Position numbers and translations under genes: made by a program. Of a DNA stretch of 64,000 bases, positions 39,376 through 49,537 are shown one piece after another. This DNA comes from Hortaea werneckii (taxonomy: Eukaryota > Ascomycota > Dothideomycetes > Mycosphaerellales > Teratosphaeriaceae): NCBI GenBank assembly GCA_037044905.1, contig JBAOKB010000020.1, forward strand, positions 1,426,001-1,490,000. The letters run 5' to 3'. The notes below the pieces were generated by a model. That model ran no database searches. It was not told where the DNA came from and worked only from the letters and a program-made list of their open reading frames with translations. The stretch's first letter is position 1. Every line of letters starts with the position of its first letter.

Positions 39376-42279
39376 TTACTGGTGCTCCAAACGCGCCATA
39401 CCAGCCTCGCAGTTGTTGTTGGCCCAGCCAAGGGCGAGATCGTCGAGGAAAAACATCCTCTCTTCGTTGCCAGAAAAGGCTTGCATCCGCAATCCGCTCA
39501 GACCACGGAACGCATTTGGGAAGTCGACTCGCTGCAACTGGCAAGAAGCATTGCCAGAGGTCAATGTTGGACAGCCCGGGATGGTAGCATTCTGTGAATA
39601 CGATGGGACTTCATCCTTGGCATCTGCACTGTAAGTGTATCCAGTGAAGACCATGGTGCAACCATCGGGGCTGTCGCAGCCGAAGAAGGCACTATAAGCG
39701 TTGAACCAGAAAGCTGAAGCGGACTCGTACGGACCATCACCAACCTCACCAGATTCCATGGTTGATGATCGTGGCCTCGCAGTAATTCCACTCGCGTTCG
39801 CCAGGAAGACCGCAAGCTTCGGCTGCGAAGAGGGGACGTAAGGGATTTTGGGTGATGGTCCATAGACATAACCATCGCTGAAGACGAGATGGTGATATGG
39901 ATTTGGTACCGGCGGTGCTTGAGTTATGTCTGTTGAGTTTTGATTGTTTGGTACAAAGTTGGGCAATGTATCGAAATTCAGCGTGAAGTTCCCGTGGTCT
40001 CCACAATCTGATGGCGTAGCGGAAGGGGCATTTCCCGAGCCAACACTGCTGGCAGTGAGCTTCGTGGAGGTTGCTGATGGGAGACCTCCGTAAGCAGACA
40101 AAGACGTCTTCTGTGAACTATATGTGATAGAAGAGCTGCCAGTAGGTCCAGTTTCGGGCTCGGTCGTGGTTTGGAGAGAAGTTGAGCTCGTTGTCAGACT
40201 CGCTGAATCCATAGCAGAGACGCTGATTGAAGACGTCGCGCTCACTGGCGACGTTGCAGGTAATGCTGAGGTCAAGTTGCTGTTGACCACTATTGAATTT
40301 GAAAACATCCCCGATATCACACTTGAGATGGCTGACAAAGCAGGGCTTGATGCTGCGACAGGCACAGAAATAGCCTGGGTGACACTGCTTGAAGAGGATG
40401 GCAGCGATGGTTGAGTAGGGGAGCTCAAGGTCCCGCTGGAGGTCGGCATTGACGCCGAAACTCTGCTCGTTGCATCTGGACTTACCTCAGCGCTCGAAGA
40501 AGCAGCGATTTCACTGATGGTGGCTGAGTACGGTGTTGGGTTTCCGGTACCAGGTCCAGTCCAGATCGGAATTGTCGTCGTACCATTGTAGACAAAATAC
40601 CCAGACACTGTGGCGGGATTGCTGCTAGACAGGCCCAAGGTAGTGCTGGTTGTCTCGCTGATCACTGTCAAACCCGAGCCGAACGGGAGACTGGAGGTGA
40701 CTGGCACGACCAGTGTGGCTGTGGTAGACTGCAAACCACTTGCGGACGAGTTTTGTGGCGCAGTTGACGTGGCGAAAGAGGGAGAGTCGGTGGCCGTAAG
40801 GGCCGAGTCCACGGAGCTCAAAGCTGGAGTGCTTGCAAGAGATGCATTTGCAGAAGGACTGCTGCTAGCTGTGACAGATGGTCTGCTGCTCAAAGGTAAA
40901 GAAGACGAGGAGGCTGCTGCTGCAAGCGAGGTCGAGTTGCCGTAAACGCCTGGAGTCTCAGTACTGAACGACGGAAAGCCAGTCGATGGGTTTGAATTGT
41001 AGATAGAACTGAAAGACGATGACGTGCCTCCCTCAGTTACTGCTGCGCTCGCGGAAGATGTGGACTCAGTACTCCCTCCGCCAACAAGTAAGCTACTGCT
41101 TGACGACGTAGATTCTGGTACCGAAGGAACGGTATCAGTATATGTGATTGTGCTCGGCGCCGTCAGATGCAATGTCGTGGTGAGCAAACGCGTGCTCGTC
41201 AATGTAGTCTGGTTGCCAGTGCCCCAATAGTGGATCTCACTGTAAGTATATGGCGTCTCCATGCTCGTGACAGCAGCGTCCGTTGGGGCCGCGGCGCCCT
41301 GTGTCCTACTGGTCGAGTTCCAACCTGCTGAGCCCATGCCTGAGTACGAAGCACGACTGTTCACACCGGCCAAGGAAACCTCAATTGTCCTTGTGCGCGT
41401 GCTGGTAGAGGTAATGGTCTTTGGAGGATTGGAGAGCGCGCTTAAATCAAAGATGGTAGACGTGTATGGTGGTGGGGTGAGTGTCTGGGTCACTGTTGCT
41501 GTAGAGTGCACAGTTATAGTGCTGTCAAGCGTTTCGGTGGACAAAGTCGCCACAGGGCTAAGGTAGAAAGACGTCGTACCCGTCGTCAGTGATGCTCCTG
41601 CGGGAGGAGAAACGCCGTTCAGCCAGTCGGTCGTTCCAGATACGACGGAGTAAAAGTAAGTCGGACCGCCCGAGGAGGAAACGATTGTCGCAGAGGTGAT
41701 GGCAGGGAAGATAGACACAGTCCTAGTGAGGGTAGAGGTCGAATAGATGGTGCTATGCGTGGTGATGTCGCCTCCCGTGCTTGTAAGGCCAGACGCGGGT
41801 GGTGGGATGTAGGTCACCGTGGTGGTCACGGGAACAAATACCGTAGAAGGCGTGCAAGTCGCTGCAGATACTCTGGTCCGAATTAGTATGTGATCGATCA
41901 GAGTATATGCTGATCCGAAAACGATCAAGAATGCAATGAGCAAAAGAACCAGTGATCGAGTATCCATAGGATGTCGGTAATCGCCGTCTTCCAGATCGTG
42001 GATCCGATGTTGTTCAGAGGCCGACAGACAATCCAGTCGACGGTGCAATGCCTCCAAAAGCTTATGCCAGAGTGCCCTGAAGGAGGCATCATCCGTTGCG
42101 TTTTGAATAGCTTCAGCTGCACCGTCTACTAGTATGCCCGAGTCCCGTCGCTTCTGTCGTTCCTCGCGGCTCAGGATTTTACCTGGCAGGACAGCCGAGC
42201 CGGTTGTCCATGCATATTTCTCTTCTCTGGAGGAGGTTCTAGAATGCGCAGTATCCGGCTTTGGTGTTTTGCCTTTCAT
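39376..42279 (-). CDS. Large Ser/Thr-rich surface protein with conserved C-terminal domain, type II membrane form
   Basis: An unbroken frame of 967 aa from the ATG at 42277-42279 (MKGKTPKPDTAHSRTSSREE). About 105 polar residues precede one transmembrane helix (about 109-126, LVLLLIAFLIVFGSAYTL), which predicts a type II protein with a short cytosolic N-terminus. Some 600 residues of Ser/Thr/Ala-rich, presumably O-glycosylated stalk follow, with repeated T-x-T-x-T and SSSS runs. The last 200 residues form a different, globular domain (from NFTLNFDTLPNFVPNN) with four or more cysteines and Trp/Tyr-rich strands, as in fungal cell-surface proteins of unknown function. A signal-peptide exon upstream may give a secreted form. 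The role is probably cell-wall or surface related. Confidence 0.75.
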   Translation of the reverse strand: MKGKTPKPDTAHSRTSSREEKYAWTTGSAVLPGKILSREERQKRRDSGILVDGAAEAIQNATDDASFRALWHKLLEALHRRLDCLSASEQHRIHDLEDGDYRHPMDTRSLVLLLIAFLIVFGSAYTLIDHILIRTRVSAATCTPSTVFVPVTTTVTYIPPPASGLTSTGGDITTHSTIYSTSTLTRTVSIFPAITSATIVSSSGGPTYFYSVVSGTTDWLNGVSPPAGASLTTGTTSFYLSPVATLSTETLDSTITVHSTATVTQTLTPPPYTSTIFDLSALSNPPKTITSTSTRTRTIEVSLAGVNSRASYSGMGSAGWNSTSRTQGAAAPTDAAVTSMETPYTYSEIHYWGTGNQTTLTSTRLLTTTLHLTAPSTITYTDTVPSVPESTSSSSSLLVGGGSTESTSSASAAVTEGGTSSSFSSIYNSNPSTGFPSFSTETPGVYGNSTSLAAAASSSSLPLSSRPSVTASSSPSANASLASTPALSSVDSALTATDSPSFATSTAPQNSSASGLQSTTATLVVPVTSSLPFGSGLTVISETTSTTLGLSSSNPATVSGYFVYNGTTTIPIWTGPGTGNPTPYSATISEIAASSSAEVSPDATSRVSASMPTSSGTLSSPTQPSLPSSSSSVTQAISVPVAASSPALSAISSVISGMFSNSIVVNSNLTSALPATSPVSATSSISVSAMDSASLTTSSTSLQTTTEPETGPTGSSSITYSSQKTSLSAYGGLPSATSTKLTASSVGSGNAPSATPSDCGDHGNFTLNFDTLPNFVPNNQNSTDITQAPPVPNPYHHLVFSDGYVYGPSPKIPYVPSSQPKLAVFLANASGITARPRSSTMESGEVGDGPYESASAFWFNAYSAFFGCDSPDGCTMVFTGYTYSADAKDEVPSYSQNATIPGCPTLTSGNASCQLQRVDFPNAFRGLSGLRMQAFSGNEERMFFLDDLALGWANNNCEAGMARLEHQ

Positions 42280-42428
42280 GATGGTTCGAAGGCTGCTGAA
42301 TGTGTGATGTGTCTTATCCAGGATTCGTGACCCGATGTGTTTGGCACACGCTGATGAGGAGTTGCAAGACCAAGGGAGTCTTTGTTCCATTCTGAAGGGT
42401 AGAGCGGCAATGACGGGTGGGTACTTAC

Positions 42429-42490
42429 ACATCCTGAGGTGCAGCAACTACAGCAGCTACAAACGCCATGACAGCGAGAAGCGGCTTCAT
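42429..42490 (-). CDS. Candidate alternative first exon encoding a signal peptide
   Basis: An ATG at 42488-42490 opens MKPLLAVMAFVAAVVAAPQD, a textbook signal peptide with an A-x-A-type cleavage site. It runs straight into a consensus GTAAGT donor at 42428. The exon ends in phase 2. In-frame acceptors exist at 41873, after a TACTAAT-like branch site (skipping the transmembrane helix), and near 42292. Joining to 41872 would give a secreted version of the surface protein. Which acceptor is used, if any, is inference. Confidence 0.5.
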
Positions 42491-44248
42491 CTTCAGGTTG
42501 GTTTCGGGTCGGCAACGACTGGATGGCGGTGGTAGGCAATAACGAACGACGTGAGGTGGCGAAGATGGAAATGCCGAGGACGGTCCAGTAAAGAATGACT
42601 GAAGTTGGATGGAGGCGAGCGGGATGGCAGAGAAGGAGTGACGAAGGTGAAAGGGTGAAGTAACGACGGGGAGGTGTAGGTGTCGGTGTGACCAAAGCGC
42701 GTCGCGCGAGGTTGAAATTGAAGGGAGTTACAAGGCGCAGCACGCCAAGATCAGTGACGTTGTACTGTCGTGGTGGGTGTAAAGATGAGGAAGGTGCGAC
42801 CCGTGGGCTTTCCTTCACGCTCCGTAGTATCTGAAACTCTGTGAGCAACTTGGGAAAGACCTACCTGAATTTACCTAGGTAGGCAGGTACTATGTATCTG
42901 AGGTACATTATTGTCGATTGAGATACATACATATGCATTCCATGTGGAAGTCAGAGCAGAGCAGCCTCACGGGCGAATCAAACCCCATGTTACTCAGTCT
43001 GAACCTTCGTCCCTTGAAATGCCAATCGGCTTCCCACAGCCGGCCACTCGCACAAACTTGCTTGTTAGCCCCGTACAACAAACACGGCATGCAAACGAGT
43101 GTGTTCGATTGCGTCCTATTGGCTCGCGATGCCCAAGAACAAGGAAGGAAGGTTTGGTCGTCATTTGATGTTCCTGTCGCATGTCCGGAGCCAATCAAGT
43201 ATTTCACAGAAGGTCTTGATCTGCTGAGCTCGAAAGCAGTCGTCCTTCTGCATCGCTGAAACCACGGAATGGGTATCTTGCGGATACAAGCATGAACCGC
43301 TACTTTCTGGTAATTAACTCGCATGCCGTTCTTGCCCAGCCAAATCAATTGCTTCAAGGCCCAAACGACAGCTGAAGTCGCAGACACTTACGTTGTGGAA
43401 CATCGCGGTCCGGAGCTGTGGAACTCTGTCTCAGGGGCTCGTGCAAGGCTGAGCATCGCGTTCAGATCTGAGATCACGTGGCTATCATTTGAGCATGAGG
43501 AGGCATGTGCAGAGCTCAAGCAACGCTCACCGCCATTGCAGCCCATCTAGTGGCTCCAGCGCAGCAGCAGGTTCTTTCTTGCGAGGCCAATCTCAGGCCT
43601 CAGTCCCTTGGACATGTCCCTTGGACATGTCCTCAGGATGCTTGCGACAGCGTTCGAGGGTCTTTCGATGTTCAATATCTGCATGTTATCATCATGGATA
43701 CAATCACATGCCTTCGCGCGCGCATGCTCGGTGCCTGAGACAGGATGACACCTGACTGCCTTCACGAGGCAGGACAGGAACGCAATGCTCCGCCGACGGC
43801 TAATGAGTCAAGCTCCGCGTCGTCATGAATGGGTCTCTAGACTTGTTTGATCGTAAGGTACGGACCTGTATCCTCTGCAAGCAAAGACTTGTATCGCTCT
43901 GCACGAAGCTACAATAGCTGTGGGGAGTGAAGTCAAAGCAACCTCGATATTGATAACGGCGATAGCCAGTCGGCAATTTGCCCGTCAACCTCCGACATCG
44001 TCAAGCTCCAGCGCGGAGTCGACTGGTTGCAATTCATATTTCTGCTTGCATACATAATAGTTCATGGTCGACCTACCGACAGCGCTTAGAGCAGCCCCCC
44101 AAGAACAGCATCTTACTAGACAGCCTTCGATCAGCACCGCCGACCTCGCGACATCTGCAGACTTGCACTGCCAACGCGATTGTACAACTGCAGCGCCCGC
44201 GAACCCCGCCTAGATGCACATGCCAGCCCCGCGGTCGATATCTTTGCG
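42491..44248. other. Gene-free region, about 1.8 kb
   Basis: Divergent spacer between the surface-protein gene and the CCCH gene. It holds ACCTAGGTAGGCAGGTAC near 42873 and a tandem 13-bp repeat at 43604-43629, annotated separately. Frames of up to about 160 codons lack recognisable content. The 3' part (about 44000-44248) is probably the 5' UTR of the CCCH gene. Confidence 0.5.
43604..43629 (+). repeat. Tandem 13-bp repeat, two copies, containing a 10-bp palindrome
   Basis: TCCCTTGGACATG occurs twice in direct succession, so GGACATGTCC (a perfect palindrome) occurs twice with 13-bp centre spacing. It lies about 620 bp upstream of the CCCH gene. It could be a paired protein-binding site or a chance slippage duplication. 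Confidence 0.7.
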
Positions 44249-46072
44249 ATGAACGGGTCCACGCAGTCTGTTGCCCACAGTCCGGCCAACGAGCAGGGCA
44301 GGAATCACCAGCAACGGCGTTCGGTTGATCTGCACCATAGCAGTAATATGCCGCACACCGAGCGCAACGGCGCCATGCCCATCACAGCTCCCCCGAGGCC
44401 CAGTCCGGGCATGCCAGGCGAAGGCACTGGAGGACAGGGCTTGGCCGGACCATTGCCTATGCCGAGAAGTCCGCCGAAGAATAAGAGTGAGTACAATCTT
44501 CCTAGCAACGACGACGTGGAGCGAAGGAGATGGCTGAGACTCAACGCAGACACACAGCATGTGCCGTGTAAGTTCTTCCTTCAAGGCCAGTGCCAAGCTG
44601 GACGCATGTGTCCGTTCTCGCATGATCTGGAGTCTACGACGCGGCCGGCACCATGCAAGTATTTCGCCAAAGGTGGCTGCAAGTTTGGGCAGAAATGTGC
44701 GCTTTTGCACATAACACCAGATGGAAGGGTCTTAAACAGAATGCCTCCAGCAGCATATCAACCCAACATGCCTTACAATAGCCCTGCATTGCCACCCAAC
44801 GCTACTCCGTATGCGCCGCCACCTCCAGGTCTGTTGAGCATGCAGGCGCAGGGGATGGAGCAGAGGCAAAACGGAGAACCAATGCCGGAGTTCGAGAGCT
44901 ATCAGTACGGGGCTCGAAATGGTGTTGAGCACCCACACATCGATATGACACTTATCTCAGCTTCGCCAAAATTCGGCTCACCACCTCACAACGAGCGATT
45001 AGCGTCTTCGCCTTCTCAGCGAGGGCTCTCGGTGCTGGACGCGCCATTGCCAAATTCGTTCGACAGCAATGGCATTTCCATGGCAGCACGCAACGGGCCA
45101 TTTGCTGCCTCTGTGCCTTCTCACTTTGGTATCGACTCACCATCCTCATCACTTCCACGGCGGGCACAGCTCGGGAACACCGCACTTCGAGATCTTCATA
45201 GTTCTGCCTTTGGAGATAGGGGCATGGACGGTATGCTTGCAAACATGGGCTCATCGCCACCTAGTGGGGCGGACGAACCCCTCACTTTCCCCAAGCGGCC
45301 GTTGCATTCCGAGAGGCTTCGAGCATCGCGACCTTTAGTTTCAGCTAGTCTAGGTACCCCTCTGCCCACCACGTCATTCGAATATTCCGATGATGAAGAG
45401 GACCCTGATACAGACCGCGAGGAAGACCTACTTCCAGCGAGCTTACGCGACCTCATTCCAGAAGGGAGATCAAGGCGACAGTCGAAGAACAGACCCGAAG
45501 AGGGTACGCCAGCAGGTTTCCTCAACGCCGCTCGGCGAACTCTTTCCGGCCATGGGACGCCTTCAGACAGCCGAGTTGGCAGCTTTGGCACCAGTCCGTC
45601 GCGATACACCGGCATGTTTGCGAGAAGCACTCCGACTACCAAATCCGATGGCGAAGGTTTCGGCCACATTGGTTCGCCTCTCCGTAACTCTGGATTCTCT
45701 AATTCTCCGGTAACCAGGGCCGGCGGTGGCGAGCTCTCCTCCTCAGTGAGCAGCCCGCCGAGGCAAAGCAGCATGAGTGCGTTGACGCAGGAACTGCAAC
45801 GCACGAAGCTTGATGTCGCAAGATCACAGGCACAGGCAACCGGCGGCGCCACTTCGCACGCGGCACCTCACGCTGCGGCTCCTGTACGTCCTCTGTCCAA
45901 CGGCTCGACGGGTAAGAGCACCCTTGACCGCGGACTCAGCAGCACCAGCGTGACCAAGATAGATGAGGAGGAAGAGCTCTTCGATATGGACGAAGTCGGC
46001 TCGACCCCAAAGTCCCTCCCCAACGGTGACTCGGGGTTTGGTGCCATTGGGGGACACCGCACTTCGAAGTAA
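44249..46072 (+). CDS. Tandem CCCH zinc-finger protein (Lee1-like)
   Basis: A single-exon gene of 607 aa. The frame opens at a TTG upstream; the first ATG is at 44249 (MNGSTQSVAHSPANEQGRNH). Two CCCH fingers of the form C-x7-C-x5-C-x3-H lie at residues 107-125 and 136-154, separated by 10 residues (VPCKFFLQGQCQAGRMC... and APCKYFAKGGCKFGQKC...). This spacing matches yeast Lee1 and related fungal proteins, likely single-strand RNA binders. The remainder is disordered, rich in S, P and G, with many S/T-P sites and an acidic patch (EYSDDEEDPDTDREEDLLP). The RNA target is unknown. Confidence 0.82.
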   Translation: MNGSTQSVAHSPANEQGRNHQQRRSVDLHHSSNMPHTERNGAMPITAPPRPSPGMPGEGTGGQGLAGPLPMPRSPPKNKSEYNLPSNDDVERRRWLRLNADTQHVPCKFFLQGQCQAGRMCPFSHDLESTTRPAPCKYFAKGGCKFGQKCALLHITPDGRVLNRMPPAAYQPNMPYNSPALPPNATPYAPPPPGLLSMQAQGMEQRQNGEPMPEFESYQYGARNGVEHPHIDMTLISASPKFGSPPHNERLASSPSQRGLSVLDAPLPNSFDSNGISMAARNGPFAASVPSHFGIDSPSSSLPRRAQLGNTALRDLHSSAFGDRGMDGMLANMGSSPPSGADEPLTFPKRPLHSERLRASRPLVSASLGTPLPTTSFEYSDDEEDPDTDREEDLLPASLRDLIPEGRSRRQSKNRPEEGTPAGFLNAARRTLSGHGTPSDSRVGSFGTSPSRYTGMFARSTPTTKSDGEGFGHIGSPLRNSGFSNSPVTRAGGGELSSSVSSPPRQSSMSALTQELQRTKLDVARSQAQATGGATSHAAPHAAAPVRPLSNGSTGKSTLDRGLSSTSVTKIDEEEELFDMDEVGSTPKSLPNGDSGFGAIGGHRTSK

Positions 46073-46430
46073 GAGAATTGTGAACTCAGGGGCCTTTGGG
46101 GCTCACATTCCAAAAGGCGATTGAACTGCATACAAGTACGAGATTATTACGAATGAAATGGCTTGATGGCGGTACAGCGAACAAGCGAGGCGCAGGCGGC
46201 GTTCTTTCCTACTTCTGACCCCTCATTAGCTGCTCCGGTGTACGGGATCTTGGTTCGGTCATGGTGAACAATTTTCGCATAGCGGAGGCAGCATCATTTT
46301 CAGCCTTTCGGCCTGTTTGCTGTCAAGCTTCTTCTGCTGAGGGGATTTGGAGAATCTCGGCGAAGCTGCTTTGCAAGCAGGCCAGTAGATCAATACTACA
46401 GGTACATATACTGATACGCAATGACCGTTT
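46073..46430. other. Convergent 3' spacer, 358 bp
   Basis: Between the CCCH gene stop and the carboxyltransferase stop. No gene, repeat or RNA motif is seen. Confidence 0.5.
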
Positions 46431-48206
46431 TCAGGCGAACACAGGTTGCAATTGCCCGCCCATCCGCTTAACTACCCTCTCCGGCAACTCGTTTTCATAA
46501 ATTTGCTCGCACCACGCCGCTACTAACTGTCGAGTGCAAGCAGGGTCGATGATTTCCTCAATATTAAACGAGTTGGCAGAGCGGACTGGATTCATCAACC
46601 GAGTATACTCGGTATGTAGCTCGCGCCAACGAGCTTTGCGTCCCTCAAGACCGGCCTCTTTCTCGATCTTGCGAAGCTCTGCTGCGTGGCCCACGTCAAT
46701 ACCCCCATCAAGTGGCAAACTGCCCCATTCGCCACTCGGCCAGGCTACACGGGCATGCGGGTCTCGACAATCCACCATGATACCGCCGGCTACACCGTAC
46801 ACTTTCCGCACTATGACATTGAAAAGCGGCACAGTCGTGGTATAATAGGCCTTCATCAGCTCAACCCCCCACCGCATCGTCGCTGTCCGCTCTGCCACGG
46901 TCCCGATCGCATATCCGGGCACGTCGACGAACTGTAAGATAGGCAGATTGAAGACGTCGCAAAACTTGAGGTGCTTCATGATCTTCTGCGCGCCGGCAGC
47001 GTCGATGGCGCCGGCTAGGTTCTCGCAGTTGTTCGAGATGATGCCGACAGGTTTGCCGCCTATCCGAGCGAGACCCACGATTGCAGTCCGGCCCCAGAGG
47101 GCTCCGATCTCGAAGAAGGAGTTCTGGTCGACGACTGTGGTGATGATGCGGCGCGGATTGTACATTCGCTCGCGCTTTCGGGGGACTACAGATCTTAATT
47201 CGGGTGACTGGCGGTCCACCGGATCTTCGGTTGTGATTATAGGAGGCATTTTGGTTCCACAGTTCGGTAAGTACGACAAGACGGTCCTGATTTGCTCGAA
47301 GCAGTCTGCCTCGTTGGCGGCGAGATTATCGATCGTGCCGTTCGTACAATGGACTTGCGGTCCGCCCAGCTCGGTGAAAGACAGGCCTTCTTCGAAGGTA
47401 GCGCCGGCAACCACCTGCGGCCCAGCATTGAACATCGAGCCCACATCTGCTGCCATGCAGGAGAAGTGGCATGCGACAAGTCTCGCAGCGCCGAGCCCAA
47501 TGGCACTTCCAAGGGCAGCGCCGAGGTTTGGTATACCGGCGTTCAGTTGAGCAACAGTCTCCTGGCCTGCCAGCATGGGCGGGACATAAGCAAAGCCTTG
47601 GGCCTTGATACTCGTGACCGAACCGCCACCTGAAGACCCATCCACAAGTTTAATCATCGGCAACTTGTATTTCAACGCAATTTTCTCCATAAACAGCGTC
47701 TTCTCGTACAAAGCACCATCGGCGTGACCAGCTCGAATAGAAAAGTCGTCCGCTGTCAAGACGACCTGGCGTCCTCTGAGCTTGCCAAACCCGTTCAGAT
47801 TATTAGTCGGCTGGAAGCTTTCGATTTCCTCCTTCACGGGCCCAACTTGCTTCCACTGCACTTTGCCGCTTGCACTGCCTACTTCACGCCATGAGCCCTT
47901 ATCGAGTAGCTTCTCGATACGCTCGCGTACCCAAAGCTTGCCGGCTTCCTTCTGGCGAACATAGCCTGTCTTCTTGTTGTCTGGAGTAGCAGCCAGGTCT
48001 CGCAACTTCTGAAGTTGACCCAATATGTCACTGTAGTCAGCCGGAAGCTCGTCTTCTTTGGCTTTCCGTCTCCGTCTGCCTGTATTTGGCTTGTCGTTCG
48101 TTTTTAGATGACCGGAAACTTGGGCTGCTCTTGATGCGGCTTTCTCGGTCTGATCAGGTACTGACGTGCTGTCAGACCCATCCTTGGGGCTATTGTCAGA
48201 GCCCAT
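46431..48206 (-). CDS. Acyl-CoA carboxylase carboxyltransferase (PccB/MccB/AccD-type) subunit
   Basis: A single-exon gene of 591 aa; ATG at 48204-48206. The crotonase-fold carboxyltransferase domain fills about residues 60-590. Visible marks are the first oxyanion loop (GSSGGGSVTSIKAQG), the second (KVYGVAGGIMVDCRDPHARV), the FEIGALWGRTAIVGLARIGG strand pattern and the VDVPGYAIG turn. These enzymes move CO2 from biotin to an acyl-CoA such as propionyl- or methylcrotonyl-CoA. The N-terminus (about 60 residues, acidic then RRRRK) does not look like a mitochondrial presequence, so it may act in the cytosol. No biotin carboxylase partner lies in the window. It is divergent from the SDR gene with 435 bp between starts. 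The acyl substrate cannot be assigned. Confidence 0.88.
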   Translation of the reverse strand: MGSDNSPKDGSDSTSVPDQTEKAASRAAQVSGHLKTNDKPNTGRRRRKAKEDELPADYSDILGQLQKLRDLAATPDNKKTGYVRQKEAGKLWVRERIEKLLDKGSWREVGSASGKVQWKQVGPVKEEIESFQPTNNLNGFGKLRGRQVVLTADDFSIRAGHADGALYEKTLFMEKIALKYKLPMIKLVDGSSGGGSVTSIKAQGFAYVPPMLAGQETVAQLNAGIPNLGAALGSAIGLGAARLVACHFSCMAADVGSMFNAGPQVVAGATFEEGLSFTELGGPQVHCTNGTIDNLAANEADCFEQIRTVLSYLPNCGTKMPPIITTEDPVDRQSPELRSVVPRKRERMYNPRRIITTVVDQNSFFEIGALWGRTAIVGLARIGGKPVGIISNNCENLAGAIDAAGAQKIMKHLKFCDVFNLPILQFVDVPGYAIGTVAERTATMRWGVELMKAYYTTTVPLFNVIVRKVYGVAGGIMVDCRDPHARVAWPSGEWGSLPLDGGIDVGHAAELRKIEKEAGLEGRKARWRELHTEYTRLMNPVRSANSFNIEEIIDPACTRQLVAAWCEQIYENELPERVVKRMGGQLQPVFA

Positions 48207-48641
48207 TGTGGATAGCGATTGAGATGGAGCACGTTGCGCGCCTTCAAGAAATTGCTACATGTTTTTAAGTCTGCTTGCAGGACAATATAGGACGTCCTTC
48301 GACCTTTAAAGTTGCCGAGGTTATATTGGAATGGGAAGCCGAAGCTTCTCCACAGTCGTCAACTTCACCTCATCCTTCCTCTTTCAAAACCTTTTGCATT
48401 GTGTTCACAGATCAATTGGCATGGACTTTCATCTTGACAGCCATCAAGTGTAGCACCAATGAAGCCTTGGATGGGTTTTTGATAGGCGATAAATTGGATG
48501 AGACGCGCCATCACGCATCCAGTGATGTCATCAACAGGTAGCACGAGATGCATTTATAAGCTTTCAGTATCACTCTCTTTCAGCGTTCACCACTCCAATT
48601 GTGTAAACAGCAATCAGCGCTCGGAAGGGGGCGGAATCAAA
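48207..48641. promoter_or_regulatory. Bidirectional promoter between carboxyltransferase and SDR
   Basis: 435 bp separate the two divergent start codons, short enough for shared control. No specific operator-like repeat is evident. Confidence 0.5.
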
Positions 48642-49537
48642 ATGACAGGCACGGCAACACCTCGCAGCCTTGAAGGCAAAGTGTAAGAACATGGGACTCA
48701 ACGCCCACTAAGAATCACGCTGATGCCCACAACAGCGCGATTGTGACCGGTGCTAGCCGCGGCATTGGTGAAGCAATCGCTTTCGACCTAGCTGCACGAG
48801 GTGCTAAGGTCACAATCACATACAGCAGCGATCGGTCGAAGAAGGGCGCTAATGCTCTGGTTTCTCGTATCAAATCCGAGGCAAACGGCTCAGCAATCGA
48901 CGTGCAATGCGATCTGAAGTCGCCAGAAGCCCCGAAGCAGATTGTCGACACTACGATCGAAGCGTTCGGTCCTCATATCGACATCTTGGTCAATGACGCG
49001 GCCATAATATCCGACAAGCTCGCTCAGGATATTACAGCCGAGCATTTCGACGACATGTTCTATACGAACGTCAGAGCACCACTCTTCATGCTTCAAGCGG
49101 TCCTACCCCACTTGAGGCGTCCCGGGCGCATCATCAACATCAGCAGCGTTGGTGGAAGGCAAGGCTATGCAGGTGTAAGCGCTTACGCTGCCACCAAGGC
49201 GGCTCTGGAAGGTTTTACCAGAAGCTGGGCTGCTGAGCTCGGGAAGGACGGCACAACCGTGAACGCTGTAAGTAATATTTGCCGTTTGCCAATCTTGCAT
49301 ATCCTTCGAAGCATGCTCTAAATTGATGTTTAGGTCAACCCAGGGCCTGTTCAATCCGAAATGCTGGATCAGGTGGACCCGAAGATTGTCGAGCCACAGT
49401 TCCAGGCTACGCCTGTTCAGAACCGTTCTGGAAAACCAGAAGAGATTGCCGAGATCGTCGGCTTTCTGGCGGAGCCGAGAAGTAGCTGGATCAGCGCCCA
49501 ATGTATCAGCGCAAGCGGTGGTTATGCGCAGTACTAG
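48642..49537 (+). CDS. Short-chain dehydrogenase/reductase
   Basis: Three exons, 48642-48682, 48736-49267 and 49334-49537; introns of 53 and 66 nt. The product is 258 aa, the standard length of a classical SDR. The first splice joins EGKV to AIVTGASRGIG, restoring the Rossmann T-G-x-x-x-G-I-G motif. The structural NNAG is NDAA here (LVNDAAIISD). The catalytic Ser is in NISSVGG and the YxxxK is Y-A-A-T-K (AYAATKAALEG). The C-terminus ends in SGGYAQY. NADP(H)-linked 3-ketoacyl or polyol reduction is typical of this subgroup, but the substrate is unknown. Its divergent partner is an acyl-CoA carboxylase subunit, so an acyl-CoA substrate is conceivable. Confidence 0.92.
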
